From positions 2,976,001 through 3,040,000 of the forward strand of contig CP054180.1 in assembly GCA_015709635.1 (NCBI GenBank): a DNA stretch of 64,000 nt, in the 5' to 3' direction. The stretch comes from Gammaproteobacteria bacterium. Lineage in GTDB: Bacteria; Pseudomonadota; Gammaproteobacteria; Burkholderiales; Nitrosomonadaceae. Position numbers and translations under genes: made by a program. The notes under the pieces were generated by a model. That model was not told where the DNA came from, made no database searches, and saw only the letters and a program-made list of their open reading frames with translations. Within the stretch, counting starts at the first letter, position 1. Every line of letters starts with the position of its first letter. Shown here piece by piece: positions 28,293-37,557 of this stretch.

Positions 28293-28643
28293 ATGACCAA
28301 TTCAATCAGTACCAGTAACGAAGAAGCTTTATTGCGGCAGATGGTTGATACCATTGTCCGTGAGGCCTCGCCGGAAACGATCATTCTTTTTGGTTCGCGA
28401 GCACGGGGTGATGCCCGGCCGGATTCCGATGTCGATCTGCTCATTGTTGAAACCGAGCCATTTTCGCCACAGCGCAGCCGTAGGAAGGAAGCGGCGCGAT
28501 TGTATATCGCGTTAAAGGGGCTGGAAATATCCAAGGATTTGCTTCTCTATAGCCGTGATGAATTCGAGCATTGGAGAAGTTCAACCAATCATGTGGTTGG
28601 ACGGGCTGTGCGCGAGGGAAAAGTACTCCATGGCCGACCTTGA
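28293..28643 (+). CDS. MNT-type nucleotidyltransferase embedded in the cas operon
   Basis: A 116-residue minimal nucleotidyltransferase of the MNT family. The catalytic motif GS-x10-D-x-D is intact (FGSRARGDARPDSDVDLLIV, about residues 32–51). In MNT/HEPN modules this protein is usually the antitoxin and may modify the HEPN toxin with AMP. It overlaps the HEPN gene by 14 bp, which is typical of such pairs, and lies 42 bp after the restored cas7c end in the same direction. It is therefore probably on the same transcript as cas7c, the HEPN gene and cas4. Function inside a cas operon is not established. Confidence 0.88.
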   Translation: MTNSISTSNEEALLRQMVDTIVREASPETIILFGSRARGDARPDSDVDLLIVETEPFSPQRSRRKEAARLYIALKGLEISKDLLLYSRDEFEHWRSSTNHVVGRAVREGKVLHGRP

Positions 28644-29025
28644 ACGGGCGCGTGCAATGTTGCGGATGGCGCATAAAGATTTTGATGCGCTCGTCGGCAT
28701 GCTGGAAAATCCTTTATTTGCAGATGAGATTTTCGGATTTCATATCCAGCAAGCGGTGGAAAAAGCATTAAAAGCATGGTTATGCATTCATGGCGATACT
28801 TATCCCATGACGCATGAGCTGGCAAGGCTACTGGCTTTACTGGAAATACAAGGTATTGAGGTGAGCGCGTATTGGCCGCTGGTTCAATACACGATATTCG
28901 CCGTTCAAGCGCGCTACGAAGAAGGTATTACCGAACTGGACGAACCGATTGACCGCGAGATGGAAATCCAGAATGTGCGGGCTTTATTGGTGCAGGTAGA
29001 GTACGCAATCACCGCACAAGGTTAA
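28630..29025 (+). CDS. HEPN-domain protein paired with the MNT gene
   Basis: A 131-residue all-helical protein with the layout of the Pfam HEPN family: FHIQQAVEKALKAWLCIHGD, then MTHELARLLALLE, and a C-terminal ARYEEGITELDEPIDREMEI. The start at ATG 28630 (MADLERARAM) lies inside the end of the MNT gene. HEPN proteins are often RNases or toxins. The classical C-terminal R-x4-6-H motif is not seen here; the only R-x6-H spacing is in the first helix and is probably not the active site, so RNase activity is uncertain. It ends 4 bp before the TTG start of cas4, so the pair is inserted without breaking the operon. Confidence 0.85.
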   Translation: MADLERARAMLRMAHKDFDALVGMLENPLFADEIFGFHIQQAVEKALKAWLCIHGDTYPMTHELARLLALLEIQGIEVSAYWPLVQYTIFAVQARYEEGITELDEPIDREMEIQNVRALLVQVEYAITAQG

Positions 29026-29029
29026 GCGC

Positions 29030-29650
29030 TTGGATATCGACGATCCCATCATGCTCTCCGCTTTGCAGCATTACAGCTATTGTCCGCGGCAGTGCGCATT
29101 GATTCATGTCGAACAGGCGTTTGATGAAAATGTCCATACCATGCGCGGCAATGCCGTGCATCAACGTGTCGATGAACCCGGTTATGAATCGTTTGAAGGC
29201 GTGCGCAGCGAAAAGGCATTGCCGGTTTGGTCGGAGCGTTTGGGTTTGATCGGCAAATGCGATGTCGTCGAGTTTTACCCGGATGGGCGCATTTATCCGG
29301 TGGAATACAAGCACGGTAAGAAACGTGCAAAAGCGCATGACGATATCCAATTAGCCGCGCAGGCGATCTGTCTGGAAGAAATGACCGGAAAGCCGGTGAC
29401 GCACGGTGCGATTTATCATCACACTTCCCGTCGTCGCCGTGAAGTGGCCATTACCGATTCGTTGCGTCAGCAGGTTGAGGAAACTGTGGCGGCGGTGCGT
29501 GCTTTGCTGGTCTCCGGAAAATTACCGCCGCCGGTTAACGACGCGCGCTGCAAGGAGTGTTCGCTGAAAGAAATCTGCCAGCCCCAAGCTCTGGCGGATA
29601 AAACCCACCAGCACGAAATATTGACCGGATTGTTTAACGTGGACGAATAG
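29030..29650 (+). CDS. cas4: Cas4 exonuclease/adaptation protein (type I-C)
   Basis: Cas4 trims prespacers and selects the PAM together with Cas1-Cas2. The 206-residue protein has the RecB-like nuclease residues (GKCDVVEF, PVEYKHGK) and four Cys for a 4Fe-4S cluster (YCPRQC near residue 20 and the C-terminal CKEC/EICQ). I keep the TTG start at 29030 because it includes DDPIMLSALQHYSYCPRQC, the usual family N-terminus. The only other start, ATG 29051, would cut into it, and a stop lies upstream. It starts 4 bp after the HEPN stop. Its 3' end overlaps the convergent PemK-like gene by 17 bp. Confidence 0.93.
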   Translation: MDIDDPIMLSALQHYSYCPRQCALIHVEQAFDENVHTMRGNAVHQRVDEPGYESFEGVRSEKALPVWSERLGLIGKCDVVEFYPDGRIYPVEYKHGKKRAKAHDDIQLAAQAICLEEMTGKPVTHGAIYHHTSRRRREVAITDSLRQQVEETVAAVRALLVSGKLPPPVNDARCKECSLKEICQPQALADKTHQHEILTGLFNVDE

Positions 29651-30008
29651 CATAATGAAACATGCCGCATACACCGAGAAAGGCTCGTTCAACGGAAATT
29701 ATTTCTTCTTCGCTGAGTGTAGCCAAAGGTCCTTCCCCGAATCGGGAGCGATCCAAGGTTCGCGGTTGATCGACAATGACCTGACAGTCTTTCAGCAAAC
29801 GGTGACGAGCTGTGATTGTTACCCGCCATTGCTTGAATGCGGGATAGATTTGTGTTGTCAGTGGCAGGATAATGATCATCGGTGTTCCGATCGCGGTGAG
29901 AGCATTGTCCTGAAAAACCAGAACCGGACGGATCTTGCCGATTTCTTGCCCGCGCGGCGGATTCAGATTGGCAACCCAAATCTCGCCGCGGCGGATTACT
30001 TCCACCAT
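29634..30008 (-). CDS. PemK/MazF-family toxin, antisense within the cas locus
   Basis: A 124-residue PemK/MazF-like protein, a family of sequence-specific mRNA interferases. It has RRGEIWVANLNPPRGQE, GKIRPVLVFQDN and the later PLTTQIYP and VIVDQPRTLDR segments that build the fold. It runs against the cas genes. Its start overlaps the antitoxin gene by 13 bp and its end overlaps cas4 by 17 bp, so cas4 and toxin transcripts are complementary at their 3' ends. Members of this family are usually inhibited by the protein encoded just upstream. Confidence 0.88.
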   Translation of the reverse strand: MVEVIRRGEIWVANLNPPRGQEIGKIRPVLVFQDNALTAIGTPMIIILPLTTQIYPAFKQWRVTITARHRLLKDCQVIVDQPRTLDRSRFGEGPLATLSEEEIISVERAFLGVCGMFHYAIRPR

Positions 30009-30313
30009 TTTTCGGGAGGCTTAGTATGTGGCAAACCGCCGGATAGGCGACCCTCAACATTCTCCAGCATTTCGTTTTCAATCGGCAGAAATTCTTCGGC
30101 AATGACTTGCGCTTCTCGCCGGATACTTTCGATGGCATATCCTGATCGTGCTTCTTCCAAGAGTTGATCCATGAAACGCTTTTTCTCGATCTCCAACAGA
30201 TACCAGTCCAATGCATCGCGTGCGATTTCAGAGCGGGTTTTATTTTCACGCGCTGCTTCTTCGGTAAGCCGCTGTTCAATCTGCTCGGTTAATCGAATAT
30301 TGAGCGTGGTCAT
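29996..30313 (-). CDS. Ribbon-helix-helix antitoxin partner of the PemK-like toxin
   Basis: A 105-residue protein with an N-terminal ribbon-helix-helix DNA-binding region (TLNIRLTEQIEQRLTEEAAR, KTRSEIARDALDWYL) and a C-terminal acidic tail of the sort that binds and blocks MazF-like toxins. It is divergent from cas1 with only 49 bp between the two start codons. If it autoregulates like other ribbon-helix-helix antitoxins, its operator would overlap the cas1 promoter. Confidence 0.85.
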   Translation of the reverse strand: MTTLNIRLTEQIEQRLTEEAARENKTRSEIARDALDWYLLEIEKKRFMDQLLEEARSGYAIESIRREAQVIAEEFLPIENEMLENVEGRLSGGLPHTKPPEKWWK

Positions 30314-30362
30314 GCTATATTCCTCAGTATGTTATAAATTGCTGTACGAATTGTAATACAGA
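30314..30362. promoter_or_regulatory. Shared 49-bp divergent promoter region, antitoxin / cas1
   Basis: This short AT-rich gap holds an inverted repeat, CTGTA (30342–30346) and TACAG (30357–30361), with 10 bases between. The right arm touches the cas1 start codon. It is a candidate operator for the ribbon-helix-helix protein. No convincing ribosome site for cas1 is seen, which would fit a leaderless or weakly translated mRNA. Confidence 0.4.
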
Positions 30363-31397
30363 ATGTACCAGATCCTCAATACACTCTACATCATGACACC
30401 CAATGCCTACGCGCACTTGGAGAACGATACCGTGCGCATCGACGTGGAGCGGCAAAAGAAGCTCCAAGTACCGCTGCATCACTTGGGCACACTCGTTTGC
30501 TTTGGCAATGTCATGGTCTCCCCGGCATTGATGCATCGCTGTGCCGATGATGGCATCGGTTTGGTGTTGCTGGATACGAATGGACGGTTTAAAGCCCGGC
30601 TGGAAGGTGCGGTCAGCGGCAATATTCTGTTGCGCCAGGCGCAGCACCGTAAAGCGGCGGAGGAGCCGTTCGCGCTGGCGATAGCTAAAGCGGTGATTGC
30701 CGGGAAATTACGCAATTGCCGCCAGGTGTTGCAGCGCGGTGCGCGTGAAACGACGGATGAACAAGATCAAAAAATACTTAGCCAGGCATCGGAAGCATTG
30801 GCCGGTTCCATACGTAATCTGGCGGTAGCTGCGGATCTGGATGTGGTGCGCGGTGTTGAAGGCGATGCTGCCAAAGTTTACTTCTCGGCATTGCCAAGTT
30901 TAGTGCGGCGCAATATCCGTGAGCATTTCACCATGGAGGGTCGAACCCGTAGACCGCCGCGTGACCGCTTTAATGCGTTATTGTCATTTCTTTATTCCAT
31001 GGTGATGAACGATTGCCGCTCGGCGCTCGAAAGTGTCGGTCTCGATCCGCAGCTGGGTTTCTTGCACAGTGTGCGTCCCGGCAGAGCGGCATTAGCACTG
31101 GATTTGATGGAAGAGTTCCGATCCATTTTTGCCGACCGGTTGGCCCTGACGCTGATTAATCGCGGCCAGATTACCGATCGGGATTTGCAGTTACGCGAAG
31201 GTGGCGCGGTGTATCTGGAAAATGACGCGCGGAAAATCGTAGTAACAGCGTATCAAGAACGCAAGCAGGAAGAAATCACGCATCCATTGCTGGAAACCAA
31301 AGTACCGTTCGGATTATTGCCGCAACTGCAAGCGCGTTTCATGGCGCGCACCATTCGCGGTGACATGGACGGATACATCCCCTTTCTGGTGAAATAG
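30363..31397 (+). CDS. cas1: CRISPR integrase Cas1 (type I-C)
   Basis: Cas1 with Cas2 inserts new spacers at the leader end of the array. The 344-residue protein keeps the metal-binding residues: the Glu in VRGVEGDAAKVYF, the His in LGFLHSVRPGR and the Asp in ALALDLMEEFR. The N-terminus MYQILNTLYIMTPNAYAHLE is typical of the I-C branch. It is separated from cas4 by the antisense toxin-antitoxin pair and followed by cas2 after 2 bp. Confidence 0.97.
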   Translation: MYQILNTLYIMTPNAYAHLENDTVRIDVERQKKLQVPLHHLGTLVCFGNVMVSPALMHRCADDGIGLVLLDTNGRFKARLEGAVSGNILLRQAQHRKAAEEPFALAIAKAVIAGKLRNCRQVLQRGARETTDEQDQKILSQASEALAGSIRNLAVAADLDVVRGVEGDAAKVYFSALPSLVRRNIREHFTMEGRTRRPPRDRFNALLSFLYSMVMNDCRSALESVGLDPQLGFLHSVRPGRAALALDLMEEFRSIFADRLALTLINRGQITDRDLQLREGGAVYLENDARKIVVTAYQERKQEEITHPLLETKVPFGLLPQLQARFMARTIRGDMDGYIPFLVK

Positions 31398-31399
31398 CC

Positions 31400-31690
31400 A
31401 TGCTCATTATCGTTACCTACGATGTTTCAACCGAAACTAAGGAAGGCCGCAGAAGATTGCGGCGTGTCGCCAAAATTTGCGAAGGAATCGGGCAGCGTGT
31501 GCAGAAATCGGTTTTCGAGTGCAAAGTCAGCCTGATGCAATACGAAGAACTGGAGCGCAGATTGCTGGCGGAAATCGACGAGAAAGAAGATAACCTGCGA
31601 CTCTATCGTCTGACGGAACCCGTCGATTTGCATGTCAAAGAATACGGAAAATTCAAGGCTATTGATTTTGACGGCTCATTGATTGCCTAG
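31400..31690 (+). CDS. cas2: Cas2 adaptation subunit (type I-C)
   Basis: Cas2 is the central dimer of the spacer-integration complex. The 96-residue protein has the first-strand motif MLIIVTYDVST with the conserved Asp at residue 8, then RRLRRVAKICEGIGQRVQKS. It starts 2 bp after the cas1 stop. The CRISPR leader begins right after it. Confidence 0.96.
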   Translation: MLIIVTYDVSTETKEGRRRLRRVAKICEGIGQRVQKSVFECKVSLMQYEELERRLLAEIDEKEDNLRLYRLTEPVDLHVKEYGKFKAIDFDGSLIA

Positions 31691-31868
31691 CATGCGCGAA
31701 TCACAAGCAACCGCAAAATCCCGGTCAGTTCGCGCAATTAATAAAACCATGAATATTAGAGATAACTTCCAAATGATGATTGTAATGATCTGCAAAAATC
31801 CCTCCCCTTCTCCAGTCCGCGCGTGTATTTAAAATTTCCTTATTGTATGATGAGGGTGCAGTAGTACT
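31691..31868 (+). promoter_or_regulatory. CRISPR leader
   Basis: A 178-bp AT-rich, non-coding stretch between cas2 and the first repeat. The repeats read rightward with the ATTGAAAC end distal, which makes this the leader. TATGAT at 31846–31851 is a possible -10 element 17 bp before the first repeat, but no good -35 is visible. Confidence 0.75.
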
Positions 31869-34800
31869 GTAGCGCCCGGCTCCCAAGCCGGGCGAGGATT
31901 GAAACAATGAAATATTCAACGCTTGCAAATCCTTCCTGTAGTAGCGCCCGGCTCCCAAGCCGGGCGAGGATTGAAACTTGACCCAGCCACCGGAAAGCGC
32001 ACCCGCGTCGCGTAGCGCCCGGCTCCCAAGCCGGGCGAGGATTGAAACTGATGATTGGTGGGGGCGTTGGTGTACGTGGCATGTAGCGCCCGGCTCCCAA
32101 GCCGGGCGAGGATTGAAACTTTGCCAAGTTCAAAATATCTACAAGTTTATTGCGGTAGCGCCCGGCTCCCAAGCCGGGCGAGGATTGAAACATATAGTAC
32201 CGATAATAAAATGCGGGAATGTCTGGTAGCGCCCGGCTCCCAAGCCGGGCGAGGATTGAAACTTTATTCACCGCCGCTATCATCAATAATTTAGGCGGTA
32301 GCGCCCGGCTCCCAAGCCGGGCGAGGATTGAAACATTACAGTCTGATATTACAAAAGCCGCTTGGTATAGTAGCGCCCGGCTCCCAAGCCGGGCGAGGAT
32401 TGAAACCAATGTATTCACAGCGTATATTTAATGAAGGTCAGGTAGCGCCCGGCTCCCAAGCCGGGCGAGGATTGAAACAGTTCCACTCGGTCATACAATT
32501 GCCGGTTTTCAGGTAGCGCCCGGCTCCCAAGCCGGGCGAGGATTGAAACAGCCCAACATTTATTTTATGCAATTCCTGCACTGGTAGCGCCCGGCTCCCA
32601 AGCCGGGCGAGGATTGAAACGCTCCACCTGATCGATTGACCGGTAATGTATTTTGTAGCGCCCGGCTCCCAAGCCGGGCGAGGATTGAAACAAGAAAATA
32701 GATGGGTTGCTGAGCAAATGAACATGTAGCGCCCGGCTCCCAAGCCGGGCGAGGATTGAAACATTTTTAATGTTGATATGTTTAAATGAATCATGAAGGT
32801 AGCGCCCGGCTCCCAAGCCGGGCGAGGATTGAAACACGTTCTGCCTGCGCCCATACCCCGTACGCTTGGGTAGCGCCCGGCTCCCAAGCCGGGCGAGGAT
32901 TGAAACACGCTTCCTGTTGCCATTGCTTTTTCGTAAGCAAGTAGCGCCCGGCTCCCAAGCCGGGCGAGGATTGAAACAGCAGATACCGTGACATTTGCCC
33001 CGGCTATGATGTCGTAGCGCCCGGCTCCCAAGCCGGGCGAGGATTGAAACTTGATCGAAACTATCGTCATCGATGTACTTCTGGTAGCGCCCGGCTCCCA
33101 AGCCGGGCGAGGATTGAAACATAGAAAAGTCAGGTTGATTATGGTTGAACGTGCGGTAGCGCCCGGCTCCCAAGCCGGGCGAGGATTGAAACTCTAATAC
33201 CAGAGATTTAAAATCATTCATTTCCTGGTAGCGCCCGGCTCCCAAGCCGGGCGAGGATTGAAACAGACTGTTGCCGCACGAACTGCTTATTTGCCAGCGT
33301 AGCGCCCGGCTCCCAAGCCGGGCGAGGATTGAAACCGCAAAACGTAAAACCTGCTATACCGGACATGCCGTAGCGCCCGGCTCCCAAGCCGGGCGAGGAT
33401 TGAAACGTTTATTTAACATTATTAATAAAGTTCTGGTGGGGTAGCGCCCGGCTCCCAAGCCGGGCGAGGATTGAAACTGAATTCAGAATTCACGCAAGGC
33501 ACCTTAATAGAGAGTAGCGCCCGGCTCCCAAGCCGGGCGAGGATTGAAACCCGTGACCGATGCAATTGCTGTGGTTATGTAGTCGTAGCGCCCGGCTCCC
33601 AAGCCGGGCGAGGATTGAAACAGCATCCACCGCGTCAGTAACAACATCACAATCGATGTAGCGCCCGGCTCCCAAGCCGGGCGAGGATTGAAACAGTCAC
33701 GTCCTTCACGTAGGTTTTGGTGATGGAGGTAGCGCCCGGCTCCCAAGCCGGGCGAGGATTGAAACTCGAAGAACTCTCGGCACTGCAAGCCGAACTGCGG
33801 TAGCGCCCGGCTCCCAAGCCGGGCGAGGATTGAAACAGCCATGACCTGGAACCCTACCACGGCGAAACCGGTAGCGCCCGGCTCCCAAGCCGGGCGAGGA
33901 TTGAAACTAAACACTACAGTTCTTAACAACGAATCCATCGGGTAGCGCCCGGCTCCCAAGCCGGGCGAGGATTGAAACTTCCGATATCGACGTTGTTCGC
34001 GTAGCGTACATCGTAGCGCCCGGCTCCCAAGCCGGGCGAGGATTGAAACCTCCGCTGCACGCTAACTCAGGGTTAGACATTAAGTAGCGCCCGGCTCCCA
34101 AGCCGGGCGAGGATTGAAACCCAATGCATCTTTAAAAAGAGGGTTGGTAATAAATGTAGCGCCCGGCTCCCAAGCCGGGCGAGGATTGAAACTGGGTAAT
34201 GTTGCCGGTAATGTGGCTGGCGCCATGTAGCGCCCGGCTCCCAAGCCGGGCGAGGATTGAAACATTTGCGAGCGACGCGGCAAAGGTCGTGCTGAAAGGG
34301 TAGCGCCCGGCTCCCAAGCCGGGCGAGGATTGAAACACAGAAATTTGCTTGATAGCATTCCACGGCGCTTGTAGCGCCCGGCTCCCAAGCCGGGCGAGGA
34401 TTGAAACAGATATTTGGCTTGCGTAGGATTCGACAGCAGCGCGGTAGCGCCCGGCTCCCAAGCCGGGCGAGGATTGAAACGCTTGTAAATCATCATTTGT
34501 TAAATTGACGTCCATGTAGCGCCCGGCTCCCAAGCCGGGCGAGGATTGAAACCAGCCGGACTGGACGCCTTACCATAAGTTCCCGTGTAGCGCCCGGCTC
34601 CCAAGCCGGGCGAGGATTGAAACATCCTAGCTGAGGTGTGTCGGTTGCCGGATGATCAAGTAGCGCCCGGCTCCCAAGCCGGGCGAGGATTGAAACTTGC
34701 CTATCATCAGGAAACACTGAAGCAATTACGGTAGCGCCCGGCTCCCAAGCCGGGCGAGGATTGAAACTTGTCCATGGGAAATCCACTACGCAAGCTCTCG

Positions 34801-37411
34801 GCGGTAGCGCCCGGCTCCCAAGCCGGGCGAGGATTGAAACTGGTTGAGCAACTCATTTGCAGAAAAATAAAATCAGTAGCGCCCGGCTCCCAAGCCGGGC
34901 GAGGATTGAAACTTCGTAGAAGGTTACGCTTCAGGATTGAGCCTCCGTAGCGCCCGGCTCCCAAGCCGGGCGAGGATTGAAACATATCGACGAAGAGCCT
35001 AAAGATCAGCGCATCCGCGTAGCGCCCGGCTCCCAAGCCGGGCGAGGATTGAAACTTCTTGCGCCACATCGGGCGTCCTTTCCCACCGTGTAGCGCCCGG
35101 CTCCCAAGCCGGGCGAGGATTGAAACATCGATTAATTTCTTTTGGTTTTCTGCGGAAATGATGTAGCGCCCGGCTCCCAAGCCGGGCGAGGATTGAAACC
35201 CCGGTTAAGTCTATGTCAATGACAGATTGCTCACGTAGCGCCCGGCTCCCAAGCCGGGCGAGGATTGAAACAACTAATTTGATGTGCGCTTGAGGATGGT
35301 CATAACGTAGCGCCCGGCTCCCAAGCCGGGCGAGGATTGAAACCATGCCCCAGCATCGGGATGCCCTTGGTACGCATGTAGCGCCCGGCTCCCAAGCCGG
35401 GCGAGGATTGAAACATGATTTCCCACTTTTTGTTGATTTTGTTGGTATGTAGCGCCCGGCTCCCAAGCCGGGCGAGGATTGAAACAGATTCGCATTGATA
35501 CGGTTTAAGCTGAAATCAGGTAGCGCCCGGCTCCCAAGCCGGGCGAGGATTGAAACCTGCGCGGTTCAGTATGTCCAATATCACCGGAGCGTAGCGCCCG
35601 GCTCCCAAGCCGGGCGAGGATTGAAACGACGCAACTACGCTCTTAGGCATCCTGATTGATTGTAGCGCCCGGCTCCCAAGCCGGGCGAGGATTGAAACCT
35701 GGCGGAAGTAGCCATGCAGCGCTACGGCCCGCGTAGCGCCCGGCTCCCAAGCCGGGCGAGGATTGAAACTTTTTGCGCCTGAATATAATTCGCATTTCTT
35801 TGCGGTAGCGCCCGGCTCCCAAGCCGGGCGAGGATTGAAACCTCTCTATTTTGATCCGTTATTTTAATGCCTGCCAGTAGCGCCCGGCTCCCAAGCCGGG
35901 CGAGGATTGAAACGATGATAAAGCGGATAACGCGCCGCTATCATGTGGTAGCGCCCGGCTCCCAAGCCGGGCGAGGATTGAAACATCGCTATCAAATGCT
36001 GTCCGCTGGTAAAGGTATGTAGCGCCCGGCTCCCAAGCCGGGCGAGGATTGAAACACTATGGATGAAGATTTAGAGGTGCTGGTTAAGGTGTAGCGCCCG
36101 GCTCCCAAGCCGGGCGAGGATTGAAACATTTTTGTTTGTCTCTATGCGCGCCGGGTTGTGGGTAGCGCCCGGCTCCCAAGCCGGGCGAGGATTGAAACCC
36201 AGGTTTGTAAAAACGTTTTCCGCCGTCGGAGCGTGTAGCGCCCGGCTCCCAAGCCGGGCGAGGATTGAAACCTTACCGCTCGGAATTACAACATAAGGTA
36301 TTATTCCGTAGCGCCCGGCTCCCAAGCCGGGCGAGGATTGAAACTTGTCGATCAATTTGTAAATGTAAAATTTTTGCGGTAGCGCCCGGCTCCCAAGCCG
36401 GGCGAGGATTGAAACATCTTATGTTGTGCCATGACATCAGTCACCGCGGGTAGCGCCCGGCTCCCAAGCCGGGCGAGGATTGAAACATCGGTTACGTTGA
36501 TGAGGTGAGATATACCAAGGGGTAGCGCCCGGCTCCCAAGCCGGGCGAGGATTGAAACCGTCGCCCCCGGTAATATCACTTCCGCTCGCGACTGTAGCGC
36601 CCGGCTCCCAAGCCGGGCGAGGATTGAAACCTTTGTATAATGTTAGGCAAAATTTAGAACCACGTAGCGCCCGGCTCCCAAGCCGGGCGAGGATTGAAAC
36701 AGCGGGCCCGCTACTGCTACTACCCTTAGCAATCAGTAGCGCCCGGCTCCCAAGCCGGGCGAGGATTGAAACGACTCGGCGGGGACGCTAAATACGAATT
36801 CGGGGAGTAGCGCCCGGCTCCCAAGCCGGGCGAGGATTGAAACTGTCAATTGCTCGCCCATTTTCATTTCGTTTTGTGTAGCGCCCGGCTCCCAAGCCGG
36901 GCGAGGATTGAAACAAACCGCGAACGGGAACCCGCTTTCCTACCCAAGTAGCGCCCGGCTCCCAAGCCGGGCGAGGATTGAAACCCGCAAAACACTGGTA
37001 GCGGTGTGCCTTTGCCGCGTAGCGCCCGGCTCCCAAGCCGGGCGAGGATTGAAACAAAATCTCCAACCTGGGTAAAAAAGAGGGTAAGGGGTAGCGCCCG
37101 GCTCCCAAGCCGGGCGAGGATTGAAACTACGGGGACACTAAATACAAATTCGGGAACGGAAGTAGCGCCCGGCTCCCAAGCCGGGCGAGGATTGAAACTC
37201 AACAAATGTTACAGCGCAATTGGATAAACGGTGTAGCGCCCGGCTCCCAAGCCGGGCGAGGATTGAAACTGATGCCAAGCAGCTCGCCGGAACATTGACG
37301 CGCGTAGCGCCCGGCTCCCAAGCCGGGCGAGGATTGAAACAAACCAAATATCATATCTTATAGATTATCAGATAGTAGCGCCCGGCTCCCAAGCCGGGCG
37401 AGGATTGAAAC
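31869..37411 (+). CRISPR. Type I-C CRISPR array, 78 repeats and 77 spacers
   Basis: I counted 78 copies of a 37-bp repeat (first 31869–31905, last 37375–37411) and 77 spacers of 33–36 bp. The repeat begins GTAGCGCCCGG and ends AGGATTGAAAC. By eye every copy is identical, including the last. Inside is a 9-bp perfect stem (CGCCCGGCT / AGCCGGGCG, loop CCCA). The 11 bases after the stem match the length of the 5' handle left by Cas5c cutting. The repeat is longer than the roughly 32 bp usual for I-C. The many short frames across this region are artefacts of the repeat. Two spacers (36773–36806 and 37128–37161) are related. Confidence 0.99.
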
Positions 37412-37557
37412 TAAATCGGTCTTGGCAGTTTAAACCGATCCTTCTCACACCAATCGACATAGTATCAACTGGCAACATGAAAGCACAATGCGCACGTATT
37501 GCAATAGGCTTCGTCATGGACACGGCGAGTTCCAAATCATTCCAACTACGACGTGAT

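Noticed and set aside
28648..28677. R-x6-H spacing in the first helix of the cas-operon HEPN protein as a possible RNase motif
   Set aside because: The catalytic motif of HEPN RNases lies near the C-terminal helix; this one is in the first helix and is probably accidental.
34001..34007. GTAGCGT inside a spacer looks like the start of a repeat
   Set aside because: Only the first six bases match; the true repeat begins at 34013 with normal spacing.
32263..35947. Spacers 6 and 57 share the 12-mer CGCCGCTATCAT
   Set aside because: With 77 spacers one such match is expected with fair probability by chance, and the flanks show no further similarity.
31840..37347. Many open frames of 60–226 codons across the CRISPR array on both strands
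   Set aside because: They only translate the 37-bp repeat again and again (ARLGSRAL, SPGLGAGRY, NPRPAWEPGAT) and are not genes.
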